A stretch of 64,000 bases of DNA from Ancylobacter dichloromethanicus (lineage in GTDB: Bacteria; Pseudomonadota; Alphaproteobacteria; Rhizobiales; Xanthobacteraceae): NCBI RefSeq assembly GCF_018390645.1, contig NZ_JAHBGC010000038.1:203911-267910 (forward strand), written 5' to 3'. Under the pieces are notes generated by a model, which saw nothing but the letters and a program-made list of their open reading frames with translations, did no database searches and had not been told where the DNA came from. This document shows, in pieces, positions 8,339-18,500 of this stretch. The stretch's first letter is position 1; every line of letters starts with the position of its first letter. The position numbers and the translations under genes are program-made.

Positions 8339-9681
8339 GCCGCCCTCCGGCCAAACCGACGCCCCGCCGCGCCAAGGCCGCGAAAACGGCCGCCGAGATC
8401 GACGCGCAAAGCTATTCTGCCTTCGTCGGTGACTTGAAGCAGAAGATCGCCGAGGCGCGCTATCGCGCCAGCCTATCGGTCAATCGTGAACTGATTCTGC
8501 TCTACTGGGGCATCGGCCGTGATATCCTGGCCCGGCAGGGGCGTGAGGGTTGGGGCGCCAAGGTCATCGACCGCCTGGCTGAGGATCTCCGCCGGGCTTT
8601 CCCTGAAATGACCGGCCTCTCGGCTCGAAACCTGAAATATATGCGCGCTTTGGCTGACGCCTGGCCGGACAGCGAATTTGTGCAACGGGTCATTGCACAA
8701 TTACCCTGGGGCCATAACGTCAGCCTACTCGATAGCGTCAAGGCGACCGAGGAACGCGCATGGTACGCTCGACAGGCCATTGAACATGGCTGGAGCCGTC
8801 CCGTCCTCGTCCACCAGATCGAGAGCGATCTGTTCGCCCGCCAAGGCAGCGCGCTCACCAACTTCTCGCGAACCCTTCCTGCCCAACAGTCCGAGCTTGC
8901 CCAGCAGCTCCTCAAAGACCCTTACACATTCGACTTCCTCGCGCTCGGCCCCGACATGTTGGAACGCGACCTCGAACGCGGGCTGATCGAGCATCTGCGT
9001 TCGCTCATCCTCGAACTCGGCAAGGGCTTCGCCTTCGTCGGCAGCCAATACCATCTCGAGATCGGCGGGCAGGATTACTATCTCGACCTGCTTTTCTATC
9101 ACCTTCGGCTGCGGTGCTTCGTCGTGATCGAGCTGAAGATCGAGGACTTCAAGCCTGAATTCGCGGGCAAGATGAACTTTTACCTCTCTGCCGTCGACGA
9201 CCAGCTTCGGCATAGGGACGATCAGCCGACCATCGGCATCATTCTGTGCAAGGGCCGCAACGAGGTGATCGTCGAATATGCCCTGCGCGACAGCAGCAAG
9301 CCGATGGGCGTGGCCCAGTACCGTCTGTCACCCGCACTACCGCCTCAGCTCCAGCATGAATTGCCGACCGTCGAAGAATTCGCACGAGAATTCCCGCTGA
9401 TGTCAGTGGTCAAGCTCCGCATCGAGATCGAGCGCGCCCTCCGCAACCTCGCCGCCGCGAGAGGCGTCGTCGTCAATCGACCAGTCGGCATCATGAACAT
9501 GCTGCGTGACCTCCAGCGGCAGGGCCTGGCGCCGGCCAGCACCGAGCAGATGCTTGGCTCCCTGCGGGCGATGAACGAAGCCTCACACGGCGTGGACGTC
9601 GACACCGACGTAGCGAAGCGGGCGGTGGAGGTCGGCACGATCTTCCTGGCCGAACTCAGGGCAATAGACACCGATGACTGA
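8335..9681 (+). CDS. DUF1016/YhcG-type PD-(D/E)XK nuclease
   Basis: A 448-aa protein. The N-terminal winged-helix domain (about 20-170) shows YWGIGRDILARQ and GLSARNLKYMRALADAW, typical of the DUF1016 N-terminal domain. The C-terminal DUF1016 nuclease core (about 185-330) ends its active site with YYLDLLFYH and VIELKIEDFKPEFAGK; Asp near 251 and Glu/Lys near 266-268 are the likely metal/catalytic residues. About 90 extra residues follow the usual end. The family is frequent near restriction-modification and other defence genes; its function is poorly known. Its start overlaps the integrase stop by 4 bases, and its end overlaps the next start by 8. Confidence 0.85.
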   Translation: MSRPPAKPTPRRAKAAKTAAEIDAQSYSAFVGDLKQKIAEARYRASLSVNRELILLYWGIGRDILARQGREGWGAKVIDRLAEDLRRAFPEMTGLSARNLKYMRALADAWPDSEFVQRVIAQLPWGHNVSLLDSVKATEERAWYARQAIEHGWSRPVLVHQIESDLFARQGSALTNFSRTLPAQQSELAQQLLKDPYTFDFLALGPDMLERDLERGLIEHLRSLILELGKGFAFVGSQYHLEIGGQDYYLDLLFYHLRLRCFVVIELKIEDFKPEFAGKMNFYLSAVDDQLRHRDDQPTIGIILCKGRNEVIVEYALRDSSKPMGVAQYRLSPALPPQLQHELPTVEEFAREFPLMSVVKLRIEIERALRNLAAARGVVVNRPVGIMNMLRDLQRQGLAPASTEQMLGSLRAMNEASHGVDVDTDVAKRAVEVGTIFLAELRAIDTDD

Positions 9682-10435
9682 TGCCCTGAACGAGGAGGCG
9701 ATCGAGCCTCACAAACAGGAACTGATCGAGCAAGCCGCGACCCTCTATGCCGTCCAGAAGGTTTATGGCGACCAAGCCAAGGCCAAATCGATGGCCGTCT
9801 ACGGACGGCTGATCGATGCCCATTTGCTCGTGACGGGCGTCCTCGCCAGCGGCCTGTTGCGTATCAACGGGACCGTTGTCGAAGGTGAGCGGACCGCTTT
9901 CGAGCGTGACGCCCTCTTCGCCGCCTTCGTGATCGGGATGGCCCCTTGTGAGACAGCCATCGCAGAGGCCCGCTACCTGCAAGCGCACGCGATGCTGCGC
10001 CAGGAACTTGAGATACTCGCTCAGCTCAAGGCAGTTCGTGCAAACCGGCGAAAACTCAATGGCGCCCCGAATATCGCCGCCCTGGAACAATCACTCGCCC
10101 GGCTCTACGGCGGGCTGTCGGCCGCCGCCCACGTTTCGCAACATGACATCGTGCAGAGCGCGACAGAATGGGACGGCGAGATGGATGGCCTCCCCGGACC
10201 AACGAACCTGACGCGCTACTTTCCGGAGACCGATGAAGGGCTCGCCCGACGGTCCTACGCGCTGCACATCTACATGGTCGTGCGCCTGATCGAAGAGCTC
10301 AGCATCGACCTCGCTACCCGATATGACAACGCGCGCTTCACCGAGAACGAAACCGAGGCCCTCGGCCTCGCCATTGATCTGATGGTCGCGGAGGGAATGC
10401 TCGAACTCGTCGATCCCTCCCTCCCCGAAATCTAG
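9674..10435 (+). CDS. Helical protein of unknown function, HEPN-like
   Basis: A 253-aa, strongly helical protein with no family I can name. A LARLYGGLSAAAHVSQHD stretch at about 140-157 resembles the Y-x-x-L-S-x-x-x-H signature of HEPN-like and DUF5677-type proteins. A catalytic Arg-x4-6-His pair is not obvious. It overlaps the nuclease gene by 8 bases, so int, nuclease and this gene form one operon. It ends two bases before the convergent ATPase gene. A role in phage defence or toxin-type function is inferred from context only. Confidence 0.5.
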   Translation: MTDALNEEAIEPHKQELIEQAATLYAVQKVYGDQAKAKSMAVYGRLIDAHLLVTGVLASGLLRINGTVVEGERTAFERDALFAAFVIGMAPCETAIAEARYLQAHAMLRQELEILAQLKAVRANRRKLNGAPNIAALEQSLARLYGGLSAAAHVSQHDIVQSATEWDGEMDGLPGPTNLTRYFPETDEGLARRSYALHIYMVVRLIEELSIDLATRYDNARFTENETEALGLAIDLMVAEGMLELVDPSLPEI

Positions 10436-10436
10436 C

Positions 10437-12926
10437 CTAGCGCCGGTCCAACCGGCGGTAAAAGCGCTTCTGGTTGTTGGCTGGATCAACATATGTGAAG
10501 CAGTCTGCCAGCGCATCGATGCTCTGCAGCACACCCAGCAATGCATAAGCGTTGAAGGGAGTACCTGCGCCGGTCTCGTAGTGGCTGACGAAATTGCCAA
10601 CGATCGATGGCACATGATGGTTTTGGAGATCGGTGATCTGCTGAGGCGTCAGCACACACCGATTGGCCGCATGATAAAGCTTCACTGCCTCGCCGATCGC
10701 GTCGATGTAGGTCGAGAGCGTCCGCTTGTCGCCACGGGTGGCATAGTCCGGTGGAACCGGGACCTCCAGCTTGGCGATGATCTGTCCCAGCTTGTATTCG
10801 AGATACTGCCGCAGAAACGGTGCACCAATATCGATCTGGCCAGCATTCAGATGCTGCAACGCCTGCGCCTTGAGACGATCAGCCTCTTGAGCCGATACCA
10901 TGAGCCGCCCTTTCGGAGGCATGCCCTGCAACTTCTGGTGATGCCAATCCGCGGTGCCGTTCAGCTTGTCGAAGTATTTCTCCAGGCTGGTGTCATGGCT
11001 CAAGAAAATGAACTGCAGCCCGTCCGGCACTGCGCCATAGCGTAGCAATGTCCGCACCGCGTCCATCAACGCGAACTGGTGACCAGCGTCAAAGCTGGAC
11101 GTCACGTCGTCAAGTACCATGAAGCGCGGAACGCCGCTGTGCTTGGTCGCAGCCGCCAGGAAAATCGCGGCTGCCACAGCGTTCCGATAGCTTTCCGAGA
11201 GGAGAGCCCGGGCGCTGAGGTCCTGAAGGCCGAAGAAGTCCGCGAGCTTCAGATCAACGTTCTCGCTGTTCTGCGCCCGGCTCAGGGTCGGCTTCACATC
11301 AGGCCCGCCGCGCACGAACCGACCAAACAGATCCTGGCAAGCGGTCTGAATCTCGGCAATCCGCTCGTTAGCCAGCGCGGCCTCGGCGTCGGCGAAGCTC
11401 TGGCCGGCACGCGTGATGAACGTCTTCCAACGATTCAGAACCTTGAGCTTGTCCTGTTTCGCCTTGAGCGCTGGCGCACCGCTCTCGTATTCCAGCACGG
11501 CATCGCGGAACTGCTTTGCGAAACTGAGGATGCGGGTCACCTGCACCAATGACGGCGGCAACCGCGCCTGCAATGCGTCAGCCTCTTCCTGCACCCGAGC
11601 AAGAGTCTCGCCGCGCTGCGTTTCAAGAACCCCGAGACGCGCCTTGATGCCCTCCAGGTCGGAGGTCGCCACATCGCCCTTCTTGGCCGCCAAATCGAAC
11701 GCGACGTGCAGTCGATCGCCCGTTGCGATCGCCATGGCCGCCGCCTCTTCAACCTGGCGGAGCTTCGCGATCCCAGGCGCCGTGGCGACATCCTTGACAA
11801 GTTCGGCGCCTAGCTGGGCGGCGGCATCGTATTTAGCGATCTTGCCTTCCAGCCGCGGTTTTAGGGGGACACTGCCTTTCGCCTCGCAAACTGGACATTG
11901 ATTCGGGTCGTGCCAATCGGCGCCGGACACCACAGCCAGCGCATCGCGCAAAAGGGCATGCAATGCTTCCGCGCCAACGCTGCGCACCGCTTCGTCTCTC
12001 CTTCCGGCCAGCTCAAGCAGCCGATCAAGGTCAGCCAGTTCCTCCACCGTGACTTCTAGCCCCGATAGCGACGTGACCGAGGTGGTCAGCGCATCCAGCA
12101 TTTTGCGCGCTTCCCCGCCTTCCTCCTTCTCGATCGCCAGCTCCGCGGCGTCGAAATCGAGATCCATGACCGAGGCCGCGCCGATCAATGGCTTGAGCAA
12201 GGCGATGGCGGACAAGGCGGTTGTCACCGCCGCCTTCAAATCGGAAAGCTTATCGACGGCGGCGCCTCCCGCCCCGGCGACCTCGTCGTGGGCGGCGATG
12301 ACACGCCGCTCGATCGCGCTCAACGCGCGCGCCCCTGTGGTCACCTCAGCATCTAGCGCGGAGAGCCCCAGATCACCGTTGATGTTTTGCGTTCGCTTGG
12401 CGCCGTCGAAGGCCTGGCGCAGGCGCGAATATCGGCTCAGTCCCACGAGCGATGCGAAAGAACGCCCCCGCTCCAAGGCGGAGATGTCGATCAGCTTCGC
12501 GAACCGATTATAGTCAACGAGGACAAAATCCTCCTGCAGACTTGCCAGAAATTGCTGCGGATCAGCATGACCGCTGGGAGAAGTCACAAGGCGCGCGCCG
12601 TTGGCGGACCGCACCACCTTGATCGCCACATCCGGCGACCCGTCGTCGCTGGCGAATATCAGGTCGACCGTCGCCTGCTGCCCGGGATGGAAGCGATTGA
12701 CGATATAGCTGTCGCCCTGCTCGGCTTCCTGGAGCGCCTTCAGGCGCGGAACGATGCCGTGGATCGCGAAACAGACGGCTTCGAATATTGAACTTTTACC
12801 GACCCCGTTCGGCGCATGGACCGAGTTGACGGCGTCGGATTTGAATTTGAGGACGAGCGGGTCGCCGTCATTGTTGATCCCGCGAAAGCCCTCGATCGAT
12901 AAGCTGCCTAGGAAATACCGCGTCAT
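10437..12926 (-). CDS. SMC/Rad50-like AAA ATPase with zinc-hook CxxC
   Basis: An 829-aa ABC-class ATPase. Walker A APNGVGKSS lies at 38-46, a coiled-coil-rich middle follows with CPVC at about 343-346 (Rad50-type zinc hook), and FMVLDDVTSSFD at about 598-609 is Walker B plus D-loop. A SxS-like LLSESYRNAVA segment precedes it as signature motif. About 190 residues beyond the ATPase head form an unassigned C-terminal domain with ISDLQNHHVPS-like helices. Such ATPases occur in Lamassu-like, ABC-3C and other antiphage systems; none matches fully. It is last in a leftward operon with a 74-aa protein (4-base overlap) and an XRE regulator. Confidence 0.8.
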   Translation of the reverse strand: MTRYFLGSLSIEGFRGINNDGDPLVLKFKSDAVNSVHAPNGVGKSSIFEAVCFAIHGIVPRLKALQEAEQGDSYIVNRFHPGQQATVDLIFASDDGSPDVAIKVVRSANGARLVTSPSGHADPQQFLASLQEDFVLVDYNRFAKLIDISALERGRSFASLVGLSRYSRLRQAFDGAKRTQNINGDLGLSALDAEVTTGARALSAIERRVIAAHDEVAGAGGAAVDKLSDLKAAVTTALSAIALLKPLIGAASVMDLDFDAAELAIEKEEGGEARKMLDALTTSVTSLSGLEVTVEELADLDRLLELAGRRDEAVRSVGAEALHALLRDALAVVSGADWHDPNQCPVCEAKGSVPLKPRLEGKIAKYDAAAQLGAELVKDVATAPGIAKLRQVEEAAAMAIATGDRLHVAFDLAAKKGDVATSDLEGIKARLGVLETQRGETLARVQEEADALQARLPPSLVQVTRILSFAKQFRDAVLEYESGAPALKAKQDKLKVLNRWKTFITRAGQSFADAEAALANERIAEIQTACQDLFGRFVRGGPDVKPTLSRAQNSENVDLKLADFFGLQDLSARALLSESYRNAVAAAIFLAAATKHSGVPRFMVLDDVTSSFDAGHQFALMDAVRTLLRYGAVPDGLQFIFLSHDTSLEKYFDKLNGTADWHHQKLQGMPPKGRLMVSAQEADRLKAQALQHLNAGQIDIGAPFLRQYLEYKLGQIIAKLEVPVPPDYATRGDKRTLSTYIDAIGEAVKLYHAANRCVLTPQQITDLQNHHVPSIVGNFVSHYETGAGTPFNAYALLGVLQSIDALADCFTYVDPANNQKRFYRRLDRR

Positions 12927-13147
12927 GCCTTGTCCTCGCCTGTTGGGTTGGACAGACCATTAAGTGCAGCCAGTAATGCCTTGTGAAACTCGCCGATCGT
13001 TGCTCGGCTTGGCGCGGTGTCACCTCCCGAATCCAGGAGATGCATATTGTCGAAGAGGATCTTCGCGCAGTCAGGATCGATTTGCTCGGCCTCAGCCTGA
13101 AACAAGGCGACATTTTCCTCGAAAGTATTTTCCAGCTTAAACTTCAT
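12923..13147 (-). CDS. Small acidic protein between XRE regulator and SMC-like ATPase
   Basis: A 74-aa, acidic, probably all-helical protein starting MKFKLENTFEEN. I do not recognise a family. Its stop overlaps the ATPase start (ATGA), which argues for a stoichiometric partner, like the small middle components of ABC-three-component systems. ATG 13147 is chosen; GTG 13174 would add nine residues. The G-run ahead of the ATG is a weak ribosome site. Confidence 0.6.
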   Translation of the reverse strand: MKFKLENTFEENVALFQAEAEQIDPDCAKILFDNMHLLDSGGDTAPSRATIGEFHKALLAALNGLSNPTGEDKA

Positions 13148-13230
13148 ATGCCCCCCGGCTTCCGCCAAATGCACATTTATTCGATTTCAGCGCGCGCCCA
13201 ACAGCTTGATGATCAAACGATTGCTTCCCG

Positions 13231-14013
13231 TTATGGAGGCGTCGCCAACCCCTCATTGTCGCCCTTGCGAAGCTTGCGCCACGCCGGAAGGATGAACGGC
13301 TGGCCGTGATCGATCGGCACACGCATGGTGGTCTCGCCATACTCACCCGGCGGACCCAGCGCCACGACCTGACGGCTTTGATACGTGCAAGGCTCGTCTG
13401 CCGGCGCGACCGTGTAGCGCTCCGGCAATCTCCTCAAGACAGAGGTCTGATAGATCCAGATGTCGTTGCCCTTGAGAAGAACGATGAGCTGTCGGATACG
13501 CCGGCGAACCGCGATCTCCGTAGCTGGGGGAATGTCCACGAGAATATCGCGTTGCGACCAGGACAAGCCGACGAGGATATCGAACAGTTCCTGCGCATAG
13601 GCCCCCGTTTCCTCATCAAGCGTCGTCTCGATGATGCAGGCCACGTCGTGTGAGCGAGCTGCCTCGGTATAGAGCGCGCCTTCATCCGTGGTCGCTCGGG
13701 CGATATCATAGTCGTTGCGGGGTATGAGCCGGTCTTCATCCTCCATCAGCGCGGAGAAGACGTCCGGCGCGCTTCCCGTCGGCGCCATCTCCAAAGGCTC
13801 CGAGACGAGGATGATCCGCTCGCGGTGAACTTGCAGCGCTTTTGCCAGCCGATCGGCCGTTGTTACTGTAATCGGCGCATTCTCATTTTCGATCATCCGA
13901 AGCATCCGAACGCTGACCCCGATTTCATTCGCCATTTCCTTTTGGGTCGACAGTCTCTCGAGCTGCTCCCTCAAGGCTTTCACGACCTTCCCGTTCGGCA
14001 CGACCTTCTTCAT
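13231..14013 (-). CDS. XRE-family regulator with C-terminal sensor-like domain
   Basis: A 260-aa protein. A helix-turn-helix of XRE type occupies about residues 9-63 (TQKEMANEIGVSVRMLRMIE as the HTH core). The remaining 190 residues form an acidic domain I cannot assign, with a W/Y-rich segment near 170-190. The ATG at 14013 has GAGG six bases upstream; in-frame codons further up lack this. The gene heads the leftward operon with the 74-aa protein and the SMC-like ATPase. It is divergent from the 184-aa-HamA-HamB operon, so it is the obvious candidate to bind the palindrome at 14162-14183 and control both arms. Confidence 0.75.
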   Translation of the reverse strand: MKKVVPNGKVVKALREQLERLSTQKEMANEIGVSVRMLRMIENENAPITVTTADRLAKALQVHRERIILVSEPLEMAPTGSAPDVFSALMEDEDRLIPRNDYDIARATTDEGALYTEAARSHDVACIIETTLDEETGAYAQELFDILVGLSWSQRDILVDIPPATEIAVRRRIRQLIVLLKGNDIWIYQTSVLRRLPERYTVAPADEPCTYQSRQVVALGPPGEYGETTMRVPIDHGQPFILPAWRKLRKGDNEGLATPP

Positions 14014-14145
14014 CTCAACCTCATTCCGCGTTTTCGATGACCCAAATCTACATGGAGGAGCCACGCAGCGTGAGGCATCCGACCGGAATCGGAGCGGCAC
14101 ACGAGCGGCAAACCGGCAGACTGAGCGATTCAATGTGCGGCGCCC

Positions 14146-14183
14146 TTGACTAGGCATTTATGACCGGCCAATTATGCCCGGTC
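14146..14183 (+). promoter_or_regulatory. Promoter with overlapping palindromic operator ahead of the Hachiman operon
   Basis: TTGACT at 14146-14151 and AATTAT at 14170-14175 (18-base spacing) form a plausible sigma-70-type promoter for the rightward operon. GACCGG at 14162-14167 and CCGGTC at 14178-14183 are the outer arms of an 8-of-11-pair imperfect palindrome that covers the -10 element. This is a repressor arrangement, and the adjacent XRE gene is the likely source of the repressor. Promoter function is inferred. Confidence 0.5.
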
Positions 14184-14197
14184 AAAGAGGCCCGATC

Positions 14198-14752
14198 ATG
14201 CTTCGCTACAATCCGGAAAAATTCGCTTCGCTGTCGGAGTCCGACATCGGTCAGCGCATTTGGTCGTTTCTCACGCGGCCTGCCATCATCGCTCGCCTTG
14301 AGACAGCCTCAGAGCTCGGAAAGCCCGCCGTCGAAGGCATTGAAGAACAACTTCTGGAGGAGTTCCGCGAAGACGTCCTGATTGACCGCGTTAAGCAGAT
14401 GGTCGGCCACATGGTCAGGCAGATATTAGAGCAGCGCGATTGGGTTCTCGACCAAAGCGACGTGAAGGTTCAGTCGGTGCCGTTCAGCAAGGCGGCACGG
14501 TACAAGCGGCCCGACTGGATCACCTTCCATGCCTTTCGCAATACGAAGGACCCCCGCGATGTTGTCATCACCGACCGACGCCAGAACGCGCCACTGCCGA
14601 AGGACGCTCGCTGGACCTTCTACGCTACCTTTGCCAGCCCCCTGAAGGCGGCTATCGCGTTCGGCGTCAATGATACCCCCAAGCTTCGCCGACAAGTGCA
14701 GACCCACGGTTTTCACCGCGTCCACATCCCGCGAATGCTGCGCCGCGCTTAA
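14198..14752 (+). CDS. Unknown protein leading the Hachiman operon
   Basis: A 184-aa protein with no family I recognise. It is mixed helix/strand. The N-terminal half is helical and acidic. The C-terminal half has strand-rich stretches (ARWTFYATFASPLKAAIAFG) and a basic tail. ATG 14198 follows AAGAGG by 8 bases; the earlier ATG 14174 has no ribosome site. It ends 18 bases before hamA, so it is cotranscribed with hamAB. Standard Hachiman consists of hamA and hamB only, so this is either an accessory component or an unrelated passenger. Confidence 0.6.
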   Translation: MLRYNPEKFASLSESDIGQRIWSFLTRPAIIARLETASELGKPAVEGIEEQLLEEFREDVLIDRVKQMVGHMVRQILEQRDWVLDQSDVKVQSVPFSKAARYKRPDWITFHAFRNTKDPRDVVITDRRQNAPLPKDARWTFYATFASPLKAAIAFGVNDTPKLRRQVQTHGFHRVHIPRMLRRA

Positions 14753-14770
14753 TCGAGAAGGTATGAGCGC

Positions 14771-15547
14771 ATGGTGCAATTCAACGACTGGTGTGACGGA
14801 GCCGATACTCCACTCGGCAACCACCACCTCCACATCAAGACCGGCCGCGCCGTCGATCGCCCGACAGGCGTCCAGCTGACGGCCACAGCGGTGCCTGGTC
14901 ACTATGCGGCCGAAGAGCGAGTCGCCCGCGCATTACGTCGCCTCGGCAAGCCGGGGGCTGCCGACCTAGTCACAGGGTTGTTGCCTCAGACAAAGCAGAT
15001 CCGTTCCGGCGATCTCGGTGAAATCTACGCGACCGAATGGATCGACGCACATAGCGGCTATCGCGTGCCGATCAAACGTCTGCGGTGGAAAGATCATCGC
15101 AACATGGCAATGCGAGGAGACGATGTCATCGGCATGATCCTTGACCAGGCCACTCAACGGCTCCGTTTTCTCAAGACTGAGGCCAAGAGCCGTGCCTCTC
15201 TCCGCGCGCAGACCCTTACGGAGGCGCGCGCTGGTCTGGACAAAGACAATGGGCGGCCTTCATCGCACGCGCTGTCATTCATATCAGCGCGCCTGCTTGA
15301 ACTCGCGAACGAGCCCCTGGCAGACGCAATCGACGACGCACTGGTGCGTCACGGCATCCCGTTGGCGAGTGTCCAGCATCTATTGTTCACGTTCTCGGGC
15401 AACTCGCCGCAGGCGTTGCTGACGCAGTCGATTCAAGCCTATCCCGGGCAGATCAACCAGTGGGGCGTTGGTCTCCACGTCGACGGCCATGCGGCCTTCG
15501 TCGGCGCTGTCTATGATCGTGTGATCGCGAATGCCAACCAACCCTGA
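14771..15547 (+). CDS. hamA: HamA, Hachiman nuclease (DUF1837)
   Basis: A 258-aa protein with the DUF1837 layout of the Hachiman effector. GDLGEIYATEW lies at about 80-90, PIKRLRWKDHRNMAMRGDD at about 100-118 with the metal-binding Asp of a PD-(D/E)XK fold, and TEAKS carries Glu137 and Lys139. In the known system HamA is a nuclease held inactive by the HamB helicase and released to degrade DNA during infection, killing or arresting the cell. Here the three active-site residues are intact. The gene overlaps hamB by 17 bases, as expected for a tight complex. Confidence 0.8.
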   Translation: MVQFNDWCDGADTPLGNHHLHIKTGRAVDRPTGVQLTATAVPGHYAAEERVARALRRLGKPGAADLVTGLLPQTKQIRSGDLGEIYATEWIDAHSGYRVPIKRLRWKDHRNMAMRGDDVIGMILDQATQRLRFLKTEAKSRASLRAQTLTEARAGLDKDNGRPSSHALSFISARLLELANEPLADAIDDALVRHGIPLASVQHLLFTFSGNSPQALLTQSIQAYPGQINQWGVGLHVDGHAAFVGAVYDRVIANANQP

Positions 15548-18500
15548 CGCCATTTCAGCGGCCATTACCGAGGCGGCCGCAGCCGGTTTTCGAGGCAGGC
15601 TCATCGCGCAAGGCCAAGCCCGCGCCATGATTTGGCGGGGCGGCGTCCTTCCACCCGACGCGCCGCAATTCTCGCCGCAACTCAGCTACGATCTTCACAG
15701 CTACGCCTACGGACTACTTGGCCTTGGCCTGCGAATGCTGGAGATGAATGGCGATCCCGCCCAGGCCCGGGTCGCCTTTGTGCAGGCGGCAACCGCCCTT
15801 GAGTCCGTCATGGCCAAAGGTAATCGCGGCGAGTCGGATCGGGACTTCCATTTCGTGATGGCAGCCGCCAGCTACCATCTCGCGCAGCTTTCGGCGCGGG
15901 CCTATTCGCTCCTCGCAATCGTCGTAAACGAGGAGAACTTCTCGCCGCTTGAAAGGACTCTGGCGCTGCTGATGCGCAGGGACATCACGACCTTGCGTAC
16001 ACTTGTGCATGATTATCGTCTGAACGGCGAAGGATCTGACGCACGGATCACCGGCTTGTTTCAGGCGCGGCTCGCTGAAGAAAACAATGAACCGGCTGGC
16101 CAAGAAGCTCCTGAACGCGATGGTCATGACTTCCTTTGGGAAGGCCTAGACATCGCCCTCACCGACAACTTCTTCGGCGCTATCTCGATCTTCCTGCTGG
16201 CGCTCGACCGGGGCGAACGTGCCTTGGTCGATCAGGCGATCGGACGCCTACGGGAAAGCCTCGCCATCTGTGCAGAGCTCAACCTGCTTCCGCAATGGTG
16301 GGCTCATCGCATCGCGATCCATCTTCTGTCCGATCTCTGGTCCAATACGTTTCATGAAAAGATCCCCTTGATTCCCACAGGCGGTGCCGCTGCCGACTGG
16401 CTCGGCTTGCGATCACTTTTCATCGCCTCTCTTGGCGTCCGGCCAAAGGCTGAAATCGACCTCTGGCCATCGCAGATCGAGGCGGCGGCTCGCGCCGTCA
16501 ATCAGTCCGATAATCTCGTCGTCTCACTGCCGACCAGCGCCGGCAAAACCCGTGTCGCGGAGCTATGCATTCTTCGGTGCCTTGCAGGCGGCCGGAGGGT
16601 CATTTTTGTGACACCGCTAAGGGCTCTCTCAGCCCAGACGGAAGCGAACCTCCAACGTATCTTTGGGCCACTCGGTAAGACGATTTCGGCTCTTTATGGG
16701 AGCATCGGCGTCTCCGGCTTCGACGAAGACGCTATTCGGGAACGCGACATCGTGGTCGCCACACCGGAGAAGATCGATTTCGCGCTTCGCAATGATCCTT
16801 CACTGCTCGACGATGTCGGTCTGCTGATTTTCGACGAAGGCCATATGATCGGCCCAGGCGAACGTGAAGTTCGTTACGAAGTCCAAATTCAGCGCTTGCT
16901 TCGCCGACCTGACGCCGATCAGCGCCGGATCGTGTGCCTCTCGGCAATCCTCCCAGATGGAGATCAGCTGGAGGATTTCTCCGCATGGCTACGCCGCGAT
17001 CAGGCTGGCGGGCCTGTCAAAAACGATTGGCGCCCAACGCGTCTCCGTTTCGGAGAAGTCAGTTGGAATAGCCCGAATGCACGCCTGAACCTCCGTGTCG
17101 ACGGCGAACGCCCGTTCGTGCCTCGGTTCTTTACTGGCTTCATTCCGCAGCTTTTCGTCAAACCAAAAAGGAAGCGAACGAAGATATTCCCCTGCGACCA
17201 ACGAGAGCTTTGCCTCGCCACGGCTTGGCGCCTGGTCGAAGACCGGCAAACGGTTCTCATCTATTGCCCGCAACGCCGGAGCGTGGAGCCATACGCCGAG
17301 GTCATCGTCGATTTGCACGAACGCGGCGCGCTGCCGTCGCTCCTAGAAGTGGAGCCTGCGGTGCTCCAGACGGCCATCGCTTTGGGAGAGGAATGGCTAG
17401 GCCCAAATAGCGATATTCTGAAATGCCTCCGGCTCGGCGTTGCGCTCCATCACGGCGCTCTGCCCACGGCCTACCGGAAGGAAGTCGAGCGTCTCCTTCG
17501 CGACGGCATCCTCAAAGTCACGATCTCGTCGCCGACCCTTGCCCAAGGGCTGAACCTGTCGGCCACCGCTGTCGTCATGCACTCGCTTTATCGCAACGGC
17601 GAGATGATCAAGGTCTCAGAGTTCAAGAATGTCATTGGGCGCGCCGGCCGAGCCTATATCGACGTCGAAGGCCTTGTCCTTTTCCCGATCTTCGAGGATC
17701 GACGGAGCAAAAAGCACAACGAATGGGTCCAGCTGATTGGAGACCCGGGCGCGCGGGAGATGGAAAGCGGCCTGATCCAATTGCTCACGGCCCTTCTCCT
17801 GCGCATGCACAAAATCGTCGGCGGCGACCTCAATCATCTGACAGAGTACGTCGTCAACAACGCGGCTGCTTGGAATTTTCCAGAGGTGCCGGGGGAAAAG
17901 CCCAAAGACCGGGATGACGCGCGGAAGCAATGGGAAACGCACCTCGCGACGCTCGACACCGCGATCCTCAGCCTCATTGGCGAAGAAGATGTGCCGGATG
18001 CCGACATCGAGGCGACGCTCGACGCGATCCTACAATCATCTTTATGGCAGCGACGGCTTCTGCGAACATCGAACGAAACTCGCATCGCTTTTAAGTCCAC
18101 GCTGCTGACCCGAAGTCGGCATATCTGGGCCAACTCCACCCCGGCAAAGCGCAAGGGCTACTTCCTTGCGGGCCTTGGCTTGGCAGCAGGCCAAGCTCTG
18201 GATGCCGTCGCACCGGAGGCCAATCAGTTGCTTGTTCAGGCGAACGGCGCTCTGCTCATTGGGGATAGCGACGTGGCGATCGCTGCGATCACCGGCATTG
18301 CCGAGCGTGTATTCCCTTTCCATCCCTTCTCGCCGGATCCGCTACCCGGCAATTGGCGGGACATTCTGCGCTTTTGGCTTCGCGGAGAGCCTCTGGCGGC
18401 CTTGGTTGCCAATGGCGATGGTGACGGCTTGCGGTTCATCGAAGATGGCCTTGTTTACCGGCTGCCGTGGGCCATGGAGGCGCTACGCGTTCGAGCGGCC

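Noticed and set aside
10437-14013. Lamassu or Wadjet system
   Set aside because: The ATPase has the hook and head motifs, but no LmuA-type effector, JetD-type nuclease or kleisin-like partner is encoded beside it.
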